From Echinicola jeungdonensis (GTDB lineage: Bacteria > Bacteroidota > Bacteroidia > Cytophagales > Cyclobacteriaceae), in NCBI RefSeq assembly GCF_030409905.1, contig NZ_JAUFQT010000001.1:2769001-2833000 (forward strand): a stretch of DNA of 64,000 nt, in the 5' to 3' direction. The notes beneath the pieces were generated by a model. The model had not been told where the DNA came from and ran no database searches. It saw only the letters and a list, made by a program, of their open reading frames with translations. A program made the translations under genes and the position numbers. Positions 27,404-36,012 of the stretch are shown here, one piece after another. Position 1 is the first letter of the stretch, and the number at the start of each line of letters is the position of its first letter.

Positions 27404-27946
27404 TTAGTTCCTTTGTCTCCTTCTTTTGTATAACTTGATCCCAGCCATGAGCAATCCGCTCAAGACTAACAAGCCAACTATGCCCCAGACCATATCCAGG
27501 AGGTTTTTAAGTACGATCAGGAAGACAATTGCAAATAACAGCACCGTAGCCGCTTCATTCCAAATTCTGAGTTGGGTGGAGCTCCATTTTGACACCCCTT
27601 TTTGCAGCTGTTTAAAGATTTGGTGGCATTTAAAATGGTAAAGGTACAATAAAAAAACAAAGCCTAATTTGGCATGCATAAAGCCCAGTTCCAGATACCC
27701 CCAACGGTAGCTGAGGACCCAAAACCCAAAAATTAAAGTTAAAACTGCTGATGGCCAGGTGATGCCCAACCAGAGCCTTTTGGCCATTAAGTCCAATTGA
27801 GGTTTAAGGATTTTTTGTTCTTCCAGGGGTTTTTCCAGGGTCTCAGTTTGGTAAATGAAAAGCCTTACGATGTAAAATAACCCTGCAAACCAGGTGACAA
27901 TAAAAATAATATGTAATGCTTTTAAGTATTCGAAGCCCATTTTCAA
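27404..27946 (-). CDS. hemJ: Protoporphyrinogen IX oxidase HemJ (CopD family)
   Basis: 180 aa, four membrane helices (about 5-25, 58-76, 83-103, 130-152), with the conserved N-terminal KALHIIFIVTWFAGLFY (His12) and MHAKLG (His around 90). HemJ oxidises protoporphyrinogen IX to protoporphyrin, the penultimate haem step, in bacteria lacking HemG and HemY. It heads an operon with SCO and cytochrome c. Divergent from the unknown membrane-protein gene 48 bp away, so the two share a short promoter region. Confidence 0.85.
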   Translation of the reverse strand: MKMGFEYLKALHIIFIVTWFAGLFYIVRLFIYQTETLEKPLEEQKILKPQLDLMAKRLWLGITWPSAVLTLIFGFWVLSYRWGYLELGFMHAKLGFVFLLYLYHFKCHQIFKQLQKGVSKWSSTQLRIWNEAATVLLFAIVFLIVLKNLLDMVWGIVGLLVLSGLLMAGIKLYKRRRQRN

Positions 27947-27994
27947 ATTTTTCCTCTAAATTAATGGTTAAAGGGTAAACAACCTTGAAATTAA

Positions 27995-28468
27995 ATGAAA
28001 ACTAAATATTTGATATGGGGGCTGGGTACAATGGTGTTTTTTGTGATGATCTATATTGCTCAAACCACCTTTACTCAACCTGGAATTGCAGAACTTAGGT
28101 CTACTTTTACTGAAGTGGCCAAATACCGAAACCCTAACAATACCGGGCCAATTGTCAGATTGTATGCGGTGGCTACCACCAGAATTGCCCCTTGGGAAGA
28201 GATGAAAAGATATGGACAATTTATGCCCCATAACAAATATGGAAATACTAAAGTGTTTTTTTTCGATGGAGTATTACACACCCCTAAGGAAATAGGCCCT
28301 GAACCTCCCTATTTTGAAAAAGGATTTCAGGAGTATTGTATCGGAAAGTATGAAAAGACTGCCATGGGGAAAGAAAGCTTCAAAAAATACCCATTTAAAG
28401 GATTGTTGATCGATACTTTGGTCAGTGGTGGGCAAGCGAAACAAGGAAAAAGGCTAATAATAAATTGA
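27995..28468 (+). CDS. Unknown membrane-anchored protein, first gene of the meaB unit
   Basis: 157 aa. One N-terminal membrane helix (about 5-24) then an exported domain of about 130 residues: RSTFTEVAKYRNPNNTGPI, VRLYAVATTRIAPWEEM, KYGNTKVFFFDG, and one Cys in QEYCIGKYE. No family recognised. The 1-bp spacing before meaB points to cotranscription and coupled translation, but no functional link to methylmalonyl-CoA mutase is visible. Confidence 0.7.
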   Translation: MKTKYLIWGLGTMVFFVMIYIAQTTFTQPGIAELRSTFTEVAKYRNPNNTGPIVRLYAVATTRIAPWEEMKRYGQFMPHNKYGNTKVFFFDGVLHTPKEIGPEPPYFEKGFQEYCIGKYEKTAMGKESFKKYPFKGLLIDTLVSGGQAKQGKRLIIN

Positions 28469-28469
28469 T

Positions 28470-29480
28470 TTGGACTATAAGCCAAAACGTCTAAAAGCAA
28501 AAGATTATGTGGATGGGGTGCTTTCGGGAAATCGCACCCTTTTAAGTAAGGCCATTACTTTGGTAGAAAGCAAATTGGAGGAGGACCAGAATTTGGCCAA
28601 GGAAGTGATGGCCAGCATTATGCCTTATTCTGGAAATTCTGTCCGCATAGGTGTTACCGGGATTCCGGGAGTAGGGAAAAGTACCTTTATTGAAAATTTT
28701 GGTAAAAATATTGTAGAAGAGGGTCATCGGTTAGCCGTATTGACCATTGATCCAAGTAGCGATAAATCTTCCGGAAGCATATTGGGGGATAAAACCCGTA
28801 TGGAATCACTATCCAAATTACCTGAGGTTTATGTTAGGCCATCTCCGTCTTCCTTTTTTGCTGGGGGGGTAGGTGAAAAAACCAGAGAAGCTATTTTTTT
28901 ATGTGAGGCTGCCGGATATGATGTGATTATTGTGGAAACAGTGGGAGTGGGGCAAGCTGAGGCTTTGGTTCGACAAATGGTGGACTTTTTTTTATTGTTA
29001 TTGTTGCCTGGATCGGGGGACCAACTCCAGGGAATAAAAAAAGGAATTATCGAATTTGCAGATGGCTTGGTGATTACCAAAGCGGATGGGGATAACCTGA
29101 TTAAATCTAAAATTGCCCTGCAAGAATTCAAACAAGTGGTTAATCTATTGTCCAACAGGGATAAGGGATGGAGGCCCCCTGTAAAAATATGTTCTTCCGT
29201 AACAAAAAAAGGGTTAAATGAAATTTGGGGTATGATTCTTGATTATGAAAAAAACAGAAAAATTAATGGGGCCTGGGAGGAAACCAGAAAAGACCAACAG
29301 GTGTATTGGGTTAAGGAACAAACTCGGGTCCTGATTGAAAAACGTTTTTTTAATAACCCTTGGATCAAAAAAAATATTGAGAAATATATGCCCTTATTGA
29401 TTAATGGAAATGTTTTGCCAAGTGAAGTAGCAGAAAAATTATTGGAAGATTTTGTTGTTTATCTAAAAAAACAATCATGA
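28470..29480 (+). CDS. meaB: Methylmalonyl-CoA mutase-associated GTPase MeaB
   Basis: 336 aa from a TTG at 28470; the next Met is 46 codons inside the domain, so the TTG start is preferred. Walker A GIPGVGKST (about 63-71), the conserved DPSSDKSSGSILGDKTRM, Walker B-like VETVGVGQAEA and TKADGDN for guanine recognition, plus the C-terminal dimer arm. MeaB protects methylmalonyl-CoA mutase and gates cofactor loading. The target mutase genes mutA-mutB lie about 3 kb downstream. Overlaps the following lipoprotein gene by 4 bp. Confidence 0.93.
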   Translation: MDYKPKRLKAKDYVDGVLSGNRTLLSKAITLVESKLEEDQNLAKEVMASIMPYSGNSVRIGVTGIPGVGKSTFIENFGKNIVEEGHRLAVLTIDPSSDKSSGSILGDKTRMESLSKLPEVYVRPSPSSFFAGGVGEKTREAIFLCEAAGYDVIIVETVGVGQAEALVRQMVDFFLLLLLPGSGDQLQGIKKGIIEFADGLVITKADGDNLIKSKIALQEFKQVVNLLSNRDKGWRPPVKICSSVTKKGLNEIWGMILDYEKNRKINGAWEETRKDQQVYWVKEQTRVLIEKRFFNNPWIKKNIEKYMPLLINGNVLPSEVAEKLLEDFVVYLKKQS

Positions 29481-30256
29481 AGGAGGGTTGTAAATCCATT
29501 AGGGGACTTTTTATGACGATGGTTTTGCTGGCATTTTTTGCCTGTGGGCAGGACGAAAATGTAGAGTTGAAAAAAATATCCCACCATATAAAAGAACTCA
29601 ATAAGAAAAGCTGTATTGATGAGGATTGTGCTGAGGTAAAATTGTCTTTTCCAGTTTTTGAGGGAAAGCGGAATTTGGCAGACAAGATCAACCTTCACAT
29701 TAAGCAGCAAATGATCATGTATTTGGGCTGGGGTGAAAGTGAGCTGGAGGTGGATTCTTTGCAATATGCCGTGAATAATTTTATAAAAAAATTTAAAAAC
29801 ATAAAGGAAGAATTTCCAGATTCGCATCAAAGTTGGTATGTGGATGCTCAGGGAGCAGTAACTTATAGCAATTCAAAATTCCTTTCACTTTCCATGCTCA
29901 GTGACAGCTATACAGGAGGGGCCCATTCCAATCAAATTATGTTATTTATGAACTTTGACTTGGATAGGGGAGTGCTGGTGAAAAAAGATGATATCATTTT
30001 GAATGAAACCAAATTATTGGCGAAAGCTAAAAATGCTTTTAGAAAATATCATGATGTTGATCCAGAAAAATCATTGGCTGAGGATGGGCGTTTTTTCCTA
30101 AAGGACGGGGAGTTCTTCCTTCCTGCAGCCATTGGTTATGAAGACAGTGAACTGGTGTTGTTTTACAATTCCTATGAAATAGCCCCGTATGCCATGGGGC
30201 AAACCGAATTGAGGATCCCTTTGGATCAATTGGAGGGAGTCGTGCTTCAGCCCTGA
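29477..30256 (+). CDS. DUF3298/RsiV-type lipoprotein
   Basis: 259 aa. Signal peptide with lipobox FACG (Cys23). The DUF4163/DUF3298 pattern follows: YSNSKFLSLSMLSDSYTGGAHSN (read in shorter pieces, about 128-150), then a C-terminal DUF3298 segment (ELVLFYNSYEIAPYAMG). These domains occur in the sigma-factor regulator RsiV and in peptidoglycan deacetylase PdaC, and can bind lysozyme or cell-wall material. Coupled to meaB by a 4-bp overlap. It is not a catalytic protein by motif. Confidence 0.78.
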   Translation: MKEGCKSIRGLFMTMVLLAFFACGQDENVELKKISHHIKELNKKSCIDEDCAEVKLSFPVFEGKRNLADKINLHIKQQMIMYLGWGESELEVDSLQYAVNNFIKKFKNIKEEFPDSHQSWYVDAQGAVTYSNSKFLSLSMLSDSYTGGAHSNQIMLFMNFDLDRGVLVKKDDIILNETKLLAKAKNAFRKYHDVDPEKSLAEDGRFFLKDGEFFLPAAIGYEDSELVLFYNSYEIAPYAMGQTELRIPLDQLEGVVLQP

Positions 30257-30323
30257 AAAATAAAAATTTTAGAATTGAAATCTTAGAAAGTAGACCATAC
30301 CCAGGTTGTTTAAATCTTAAAAA

Positions 30324-30362
30324 AATCAGGAATATAAAATTCCACATTTTCCATTCCTGATT
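30324..30362. repeat. Inverted repeat between convergent DUF3298 gene and dnaA
   Basis: Perfect 10-bp arms AATCAGGAAT (30324-30333) and ATTCCTGATT (30353-30362), with a smaller nested hairpin in the loop. The region from 30257 to 30498 has no gene; this repeat probably ends transcription from one or both sides, although no long T run follows. Confidence 0.55.
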
Positions 30363-30498
30363 GAATATTCAATTTTAATTGGTTTTGGGTATTTCTATAA
30401 TTCCCCTGTGTTGGAAAAAAAATGCTCGAATCCCTAATATCTGGTTGTTTAGCCTGTTTAATACGGGTAATGCATGTTTAAGAATAAAATGAATTGGA

Positions 30499-31926
30499 TC
30501 AATAAGATCTCATTTTAAACTTTTTCTTTTGCTCATTGATGGCATTTCTGAAGGTAGTATCTGTTTCCATTAGATCGTTTACTGTTTGTACGGCATGGAT
30601 TACAGTACTGTGGTCCCTTCCTCCAAAGTGGTATCCAATTGATTTGAGAGAATGGTTTGTAAACTCTTTGGAGAAATACATGGCAATTTGCCTTGCCATT
30701 ACAATTTCTTTTTTCCTGGTCTTGGCTTTAAGATCATCCAGTTTGATGCCATAATAATCCGATACAGTTTTCTGGATAAAATCGATCCCCACCTCTGTTT
30801 CAATATCTTTAACGATATTTTTCATGATGCTTTTTGCCAAGCCCAAGTCTATTTCCACCCTGTTGAGGGAGGCATGGGCAATGAGGGAAATGAGTACACC
30901 CTCCAGCTCCCGGATGTTAGTGTCAACGGTATAAGCCAGGTATTCAATGACATCATCAGGAATATAAATTCCCTCGGTTTGCATTTTTCGCCTTATTATG
31001 GCCACCCTTGTTTCAAAATCAGGCATGTGAAGATCAGCCGTTAACCCCCATTTAAATCTGGAGAGTAATCGTTCCTCCAGCCCTTTTAAGTCCCTTGGGG
31101 GGCAATCGGAGGTCATGATGATCTGCTTTTTACTTTGATGCAAATGGTTGAAAATATGGAAAAACATTTCCTGGGTCCGGTCTTTTCCTGCCAAAAACTG
31201 GATGTCATCAATGATTAGAACATCCACTTGCATATAAAAATTGGTAAAGCTTTTTACATTTCCATCTTTGATGGAATCCATAAATTGATTGACAAATTTT
31301 TCTGAAGAAACATAAAGTACAAATTTGTCCTCAGGGCCATTTTTGATTTCATTTCCGATGGCCTGTACCAAGTGGGTTTTCCCTAGACCAACACCTCCAT
31401 AAACCATTAAAGGGTTAAATGAAGTGATCCCGGGCTTGGTGGCAACTGCATATCCCGCAGATCTGGCCAAACGGTTACAATCCCCTTCTATGTAGGAACT
31501 GAAAGTGTAATTGGGATTAAGATGGGATTGTAGAAGGGCATCACCATGCAGGCTTTGCATATCAAAGGGGCTGCGGTTTTCCTGCTTTTGGAGTTTCTCA
31601 TCATTTTTTTTCTTGGCTGCAGCATTGCCTTGGGGATAACTGACCACATAGGGTTGGTTTTGGGAGTTCCCCCGGTCCACCACTACAGCATATTCCAACT
31701 TGCCACTGGGGCCAAGAATATTTTTGATGGCCAGTTTCAAAACCTGGACATAATTATCCTCCAGCCATTCGTAAAAAAACTGACTGGGGACCTGTATGGT
31801 CAGGATAGGGCCTTCCAATCTCACCGGATTAATAGGTTTAAACCAGGTGGAAAAGCTCTGCTCATTTACGTGTGCTTCAATGACACGCAAACATTCATCC
31901 CATACTGCTTTTGCCTCTGAATTCAT
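30499..31926 (-). CDS. dnaA: Chromosomal replication initiator protein DnaA
   Basis: 475 aa. N-terminal helicase-loader domain, linker with basic/Gln-rich stretch, AAA+ core with YGGVGLGKTH (about 176-185; Walker A) and LIIDDIQFLAG (Walker B), and the C-terminal helix-turn-helix GGRDHSTVIHA for DnaA-box binding. It initiates replication at oriC. dnaN, recF and gyrB are not next to it, unlike in many bacteria. The 526-bp AT-rich upstream region carries several DnaA-box-like sites, so autoregulation or an origin there is plausible. Confidence 0.97.
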   Translation of the reverse strand: MNSEAKAVWDECLRVIEAHVNEQSFSTWFKPINPVRLEGPILTIQVPSQFFYEWLEDNYVQVLKLAIKNILGPSGKLEYAVVVDRGNSQNQPYVVSYPQGNAAAKKKNDEKLQKQENRSPFDMQSLHGDALLQSHLNPNYTFSSYIEGDCNRLARSAGYAVATKPGITSFNPLMVYGGVGLGKTHLVQAIGNEIKNGPEDKFVLYVSSEKFVNQFMDSIKDGNVKSFTNFYMQVDVLIIDDIQFLAGKDRTQEMFFHIFNHLHQSKKQIIMTSDCPPRDLKGLEERLLSRFKWGLTADLHMPDFETRVAIIRRKMQTEGIYIPDDVIEYLAYTVDTNIRELEGVLISLIAHASLNRVEIDLGLAKSIMKNIVKDIETEVGIDFIQKTVSDYYGIKLDDLKAKTRKKEIVMARQIAMYFSKEFTNHSLKSIGYHFGGRDHSTVIHAVQTVNDLMETDTTFRNAINEQKKKFKMRSY

Positions 31927-32046
31927 TTGAAACTGATTACAAGAAAGTAATGATTAAATACCCCCTCTTCATCTAGGAAGGGCAACAAAATTGGGGAAAA
32001 TAAATCTAAATTAAAAATTAAAATTTACTTGCCTTAAGCGTTCTTT

Positions 32047-32055
32047 TGTGTATAA
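32047..32055 (-). promoter_or_regulatory. DnaA-box-like site 1
   Basis: Minus-strand TTATACACA, an exact match to the relaxed DnaA-box consensus TTATNCACA. Confidence 0.5.
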
Positions 32056-32167
32056 GTATTTTATGCATAGGAAATGTTGCAATTGATTTGGTTTTCAAAA
32101 TTTTTTAAAGGTTTTTGTAGATTTTTAAAGAACAGTTTTGTTTCTCCTTGTTAAAGAACGGGGGGTA

Positions 32168-32176
32168 TTATCAACA
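32168..32176 (+). promoter_or_regulatory. DnaA-box-like site 2
   Basis: TTATCAACA, one mismatch to TTATCCACA. Confidence 0.4.
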
Positions 32177-32284
32177 ATAATAATTTAATTAATGGCCTTA
32201 AGAATCTAAGGCCTGTCAATATAAATTTTAATTTTTTTCTCACCAATTGATCATCGAATATATCAACATTAGTAAAATAAATTT

Positions 32285-32293
32285 TGTGGAAAA
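32285..32293 (-). promoter_or_regulatory. DnaA-box-like site 3
   Basis: Minus-strand TTTTCCACA, one mismatch to TTATCCACA. Confidence 0.4.
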
Positions 32294-32406
32294 TGGTGAA
32301 AACCCTCCTAGACTAATTAATCAATATTAACATTTGAAATTGATTTCCAGTAAACTAAGCCGTTTTATATTAACTGATAAAGGCTGGTTTTTATTTTCCA
32401 AAATCT

Positions 32407-32414
32407 TATTTTTG
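32407..32414 (+). promoter_or_regulatory. Candidate -7 element for mutA
   Basis: TATTTTTG matches TAnnTTTG, 38 bp before the ATG at 32453. The sequence at the -33 position is only weakly similar (CTGG). Confidence 0.5.
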
Positions 32415-32452
32415 ATAAAGGAGGGGTATAGGTTGAACATAAATTGGAACCG

Positions 32453-33871
32453 ATGAATAAGTTGTTTGATAATTTTCCGCCCCAAAATAAAGGGATGTGG
32501 ATGCAGGAAGTGCTCAAAGACCTGAAACAAGGAAGTTTTGAACATTTGATGATTTCCAGGCCCTGGGAAGGAATGTCTTTGTTTCCTTTTTATACAGCTG
32601 AAGATGCCGAGAAATGGAAATGGCTGATTTCTTATGAGAATATTGAAAATTATAATCTGCCTTTATCCTCGTCTTCCCCTAAGCAGTGGGCCAACATGGT
32701 CAAGGTGACCTGGCGTCCGGACGATACTTTTGAGGCTGAAGTAAAAAGGGTCTTGGAAGGAGGGGCTGACGGAATTATTTTGGAATTAAGTGGTGAAGAA
32801 CCACCTGGTATAATTTTTAAAGGAGATTGGTGGAAGGGGCTTGTCCTTTGGATACACCCTTTAAACAATCCTGTTTCCATCCTACAGCAATTTTTTTCTG
32901 AAATCGATCAAAGAAAGATTGATAAAGGTACCATAGTAGGGGGCATTCTTTATAGTCCATTTAAAAACTTATTTGATAATCAAAAAGCGAAAAGTGCATT
33001 GGAAGGGGAGCTTTGGCAACTTCACCAAATGACAAAGGACTTTCAGTACTTTAAGGGGCTTTGTCTGGACTGGTGCATTTATTTGGAAGGCGGAGGAAAC
33101 CCAGATCAGGAAATGAGGTATGGATTGGGGGAATTGGTGGAACTAATGGATATTTTAACCGAAAAGGGTTTTTCTCCCGAAGAGCTTTTTAAGAATTTAA
33201 TTATAAAGGTGGCCGTCAGTGGTGATTTTTATATGGAGATTGCTAAACTAAAATCCATGCGGGTACTGGTCCATCAATTGGCGGGCCTTTATGAAGTAAA
33301 GGTTAACCCCAATGAATTTCCTTTTTTTGGATTTACCAGTAATTGGTCAAAATCCAAAGTGGAACCTTATACAAATATGATCAAAAATACTACCGAAAGT
33401 TTGGCTGCCCTATTGGGTGGATGTAATTTGATATGGGTACGGCCACATGAAATTGAAGGAGCTGAGCCAAGTAATTTTTCAAAAAGGATTGCCCGGAATA
33501 TTTTAAACATATTGAAGGAGGAATGTTATTTGGATAAAGTATTAGACCCAACTGCTGGTTCCTATTATTTGGGCTTTCTGACCAATAAGTTGCGACAATT
33601 GGGTGAAGAAGGATTAAGGCAATTGGAAAAAGAAGGAGGATGGTGGGGAAATTATATGGACCTGAGGATTCAAAAGGACATTAAAACTTCCAGGATGGAA
33701 AAATGGGATGCCCTGATTAGTGGGGACCAAGTTCGAGTAGGAGAAAATAAATACAGGGCAAAAGAAAGTGGTTATTTATTGGCTAAAAAACCAAATAAAA
33801 TTCAAGAAGAACCATTTCAAATAAAGCCTCTTTCTCCTGTTCTATTGTTTGAAATGACCAAAACAAGCTAA
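32453..33871 (+). CDS. mutA: Methylmalonyl-CoA mutase small subunit
   Basis: 472 aa from the ATG at 32453; the frame reaches a TTG three codons earlier. Belongs to the mutase TIM-barrel family but has no B12-binding DxHxxG motif, as expected for the non-catalytic subunit that stabilises MutB. Conserved barrel stretches such as [25 protein letters not shown] motif are present (DPTAGSYYL near 363). Ends 2 bp before mutB. The heterodimer isomerises methylmalonyl-CoA and succinyl-CoA; sucD at 17.6 kb and meaB at 28.5 kb belong to the same route. Confidence 0.92.
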   Translation: MNKLFDNFPPQNKGMWMQEVLKDLKQGSFEHLMISRPWEGMSLFPFYTAEDAEKWKWLISYENIENYNLPLSSSSPKQWANMVKVTWRPDDTFEAEVKRVLEGGADGIILELSGEEPPGIIFKGDWWKGLVLWIHPLNNPVSILQQFFSEIDQRKIDKGTIVGGILYSPFKNLFDNQKAKSALEGELWQLHQMTKDFQYFKGLCLDWCIYLEGGGNPDQEMRYGLGELVELMDILTEKGFSPEELFKNLIIKVAVSGDFYMEIAKLKSMRVLVHQLAGLYEVKVNPNEFPFFGFTSNWSKSKVEPYTNMIKNTTESLAALLGGCNLIWVRPHEIEGAEPSNFSKRIARNILNILKEECYLDKVLDPTAGSYYLGFLTNKLRQLGEEGLRQLEKEGGWWGNYMDLRIQKDIKTSRMEKWDALISGDQVRVGENKYRAKESGYLLAKKPNKIQEEPFQIKPLSPVLLFEMTKTS

Positions 33872-33873
33872 CC

Positions 33874-35997
33874 ATGAGACCAAACCTGGAAAAATTAACC
33901 CAAAATAACCTTTTCAGTCACAAACCTGGAAAGCCAGGTGAGTCTTGGTCTTCATTTGAGAAAATCAAGATCAAACCTTTTTATAGTAAAGAGGATGTGA
34001 AAAACATTTCCCATTTGAGCTATGTAGCAGGGTTGCCACCTTTTTTGAGGGGGCCCTATAGCACCATGTACCTAAACCGGACCTGGACGATCCGTCAATA
34101 TGCTGGCTTTTCCAATGCCGAGGCTTCCAATGCTTTCTATAGGAAAAATCTGGAAGAAGGACAAAGAGGCCTTTCAGTGGCATTTGATCTAGCTACTCAC
34201 CGGGGATTTGATTCCGATCATCCAAGGGTTCAAGGGGATGTTGGAAAGGCTGGGGTAGCAGTGGATTCCATTTTGGACATGAAGATTCTTTTTGATGGAA
34301 TTCCCTTAGATAAGATGTCTGTTTCAATGACCATGAACGGGGCCGTTATTCCTATTATGGCATTTTATATTGTAGCTGCGGAGGAGCAGGGTGTGCCGGT
34401 ATCTTCGCTCAAGGGAACTATTCAAAATGATATTTTGAAGGAGTTTATGGTAAGGAATACTTACATATATCCTCCCCAGGCCTCAATGCGCATCATCGGG
34501 GATATTTTTAAATATACTTCCCAAAATATGCCTGGGTTTCACTCTATTTCCATCTCGGGCTATCATATGCAGGAAGCTGGGGCCACTGCTGATTTAGAAT
34601 TGGCTTATACCTTAGCAGATGGCTTGGAGTATGTGAGAACTGGATTAAGGGCTGGATTAGATATTGATGATTTTGCTCCCAGATTATCCTTTTTTTGGGG
34701 AGTGGGCATGAATCATTTTATGGAGATTGCTAAACTGAGGGCAGGTAGGCTACTTTGGGCAAGGATGATGAAGACTTTTAACCCTCAAAACCCGAAATCC
34801 ATGAGCCTTAGGGCCCACTGTCAAACATCCGGTTGGTCACTGACTGAGCAAGATGTTTTTAACAATGTAGCAAGAACAACAATGGAGGCACTTGCAGCTG
34901 TTTTGGGGCACACGCAGTCTTTACATACCAATGCTTTTGATGAGGCCATAGCTTTGCCAACAGATTTTTCTGCCAGAGTTGCCAGAAATACACAGCTTTA
35001 TTTAAAAGAAGAGACGGGTATTACCCGGGTAGTGGATCCCTGGGGAGGTTCCTATTATTTGGAATACCTGACAGACCAACTGGTGAAAAAAGCTGAAATA
35101 TTGATCAAGGAAGTGGAAGAGCTCGGAGGTATGGCCAAAGCCATTGAGGCCGGACTTCCCAAAATGAGGATTGAAGAAGCTGCTGTCAGAAAACAAGCCA
35201 GGATTGATAGTGGAAAAGATGCGATTATTGGTGTAAACAAATACCCTTCCCATCCCGATCACGAATTTGATGTTTTGGAAGTGGATAATGAGCAGGTTAT
35301 CAGGTCTCAAATGGCCAGATTGGACCAGCTAAAAACAGAAAGGAATGGGAAAGAAGTGGAGGACTCCTTGGATAAAATTACGGAAGCGGCAAAGACTGGG
35401 GAGGGGAATTTACTGGAATTGGCGGTTGATGCAGCCAGAAAAAGAGCTACATTAGGAGAAATATCCCTTGCCATGGAAAAGGAATTTGGAAGGCATAAAG
35501 CCACCATGAAATCTGTGTCTGGAAATTATGCCAGTGAAGCAAGTGACAACCTGGTTTTTCAGAAGGCCAAATCCCTGTCTGATAAATTTGCGGACCTGGA
35601 GGGACGCCGACCACGCATTTTGATTGCCAAAATGGGACAGGATGGACATGATAGAGGAGCCAAGGTAATTGCTACAGGACTGGCGGATATGGGGTTTGAC
35701 GTGGATATTGGCCCACTTTTCCAAACTCCGTATGAAGTGGCCATGCAGGCAATAGAGAATGATGTCCATATTATTGGCGTTTCTAGCTTAGCTGGCGGGC
35801 ATAAGACTTTGGTTTCCCAACTGATAAAGGAATTAAAGGATTTGAGCAGAGAGGATATCATGGTTGTCGTGGGAGGGGTTGTACCCCCAAGGGATATAAA
35901 ATTCCTCAATCAGCTGGGGGTGGCTTTGGTATTTGGTCCTGGGACTGTATTGCCTAAGGCAGCTATTGAAATTTTAAATAAAATGATGGAAGAATAA
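33874..35997 (+). CDS. mutB: Methylmalonyl-CoA mutase large (catalytic) subunit
   Basis: 707 aa. N-terminal TIM barrel ([31 protein letters not shown]) and C-terminal cobalamin-binding domain with [11 protein letters not shown], where His592 ligates cobalt in the DxHxxG motif. Full family length. Radical, adenosylcobalamin-dependent carbon-skeleton rearrangement of methylmalonyl-CoA to succinyl-CoA, used in propionate, odd-chain fatty acid and branched amino acid breakdown. Two bases after mutA and 15 bp before the DUF389 gene. Confidence 0.96.
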   Translation: MRPNLEKLTQNNLFSHKPGKPGESWSSFEKIKIKPFYSKEDVKNISHLSYVAGLPPFLRGPYSTMYLNRTWTIRQYAGFSNAEASNAFYRKNLEEGQRGLSVAFDLATHRGFDSDHPRVQGDVGKAGVAVDSILDMKILFDGIPLDKMSVSMTMNGAVIPIMAFYIVAAEEQGVPVSSLKGTIQNDILKEFMVRNTYIYPPQASMRIIGDIFKYTSQNMPGFHSISISGYHMQEAGATADLELAYTLADGLEYVRTGLRAGLDIDDFAPRLSFFWGVGMNHFMEIAKLRAGRLLWARMMKTFNPQNPKSMSLRAHCQTSGWSLTEQDVFNNVARTTMEALAAVLGHTQSLHTNAFDEAIALPTDFSARVARNTQLYLKEETGITRVVDPWGGSYYLEYLTDQLVKKAEILIKEVEELGGMAKAIEAGLPKMRIEEAAVRKQARIDSGKDAIIGVNKYPSHPDHEFDVLEVDNEQVIRSQMARLDQLKTERNGKEVEDSLDKITEAAKTGEGNLLELAVDAARKRATLGEISLAMEKEFGRHKATMKSVSGNYASEASDNLVFQKAKSLSDKFADLEGRRPRILIAKMGQDGHDRGAKVIATGLADMGFDVDIGPLFQTPYEVAMQAIENDVHIIGVSSLAGGHKTLVSQLIKELKDLSREDIMVVVGGVVPPRDIKFLNQLGVALVFGPGTVLPKAAIEILNKMMEE

Positions 35998-36012
35998 TAT
36001 ATTTTTATAAGC

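Larger units (their letters stand above)
31927..32452. other. AT-rich intergenic region upstream of dnaA, possible oriC or dnaA regulatory region
   Basis: 526 bp without a gene, between divergent dnaA and mutA. It holds three DnaA-box-like 9-mers, an imperfect fourth (ATATCAACA at 32260-32268), a hairpin GGCCTTA-6-TAAGGCC (32194-32213), direct copies of TTAAAGAAC (about 32125 and 32151) and long A/T stretches. This composition fits an origin or an autoregulatory region. No parS or GC-skew test could be done by eye. Confidence 0.45.
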
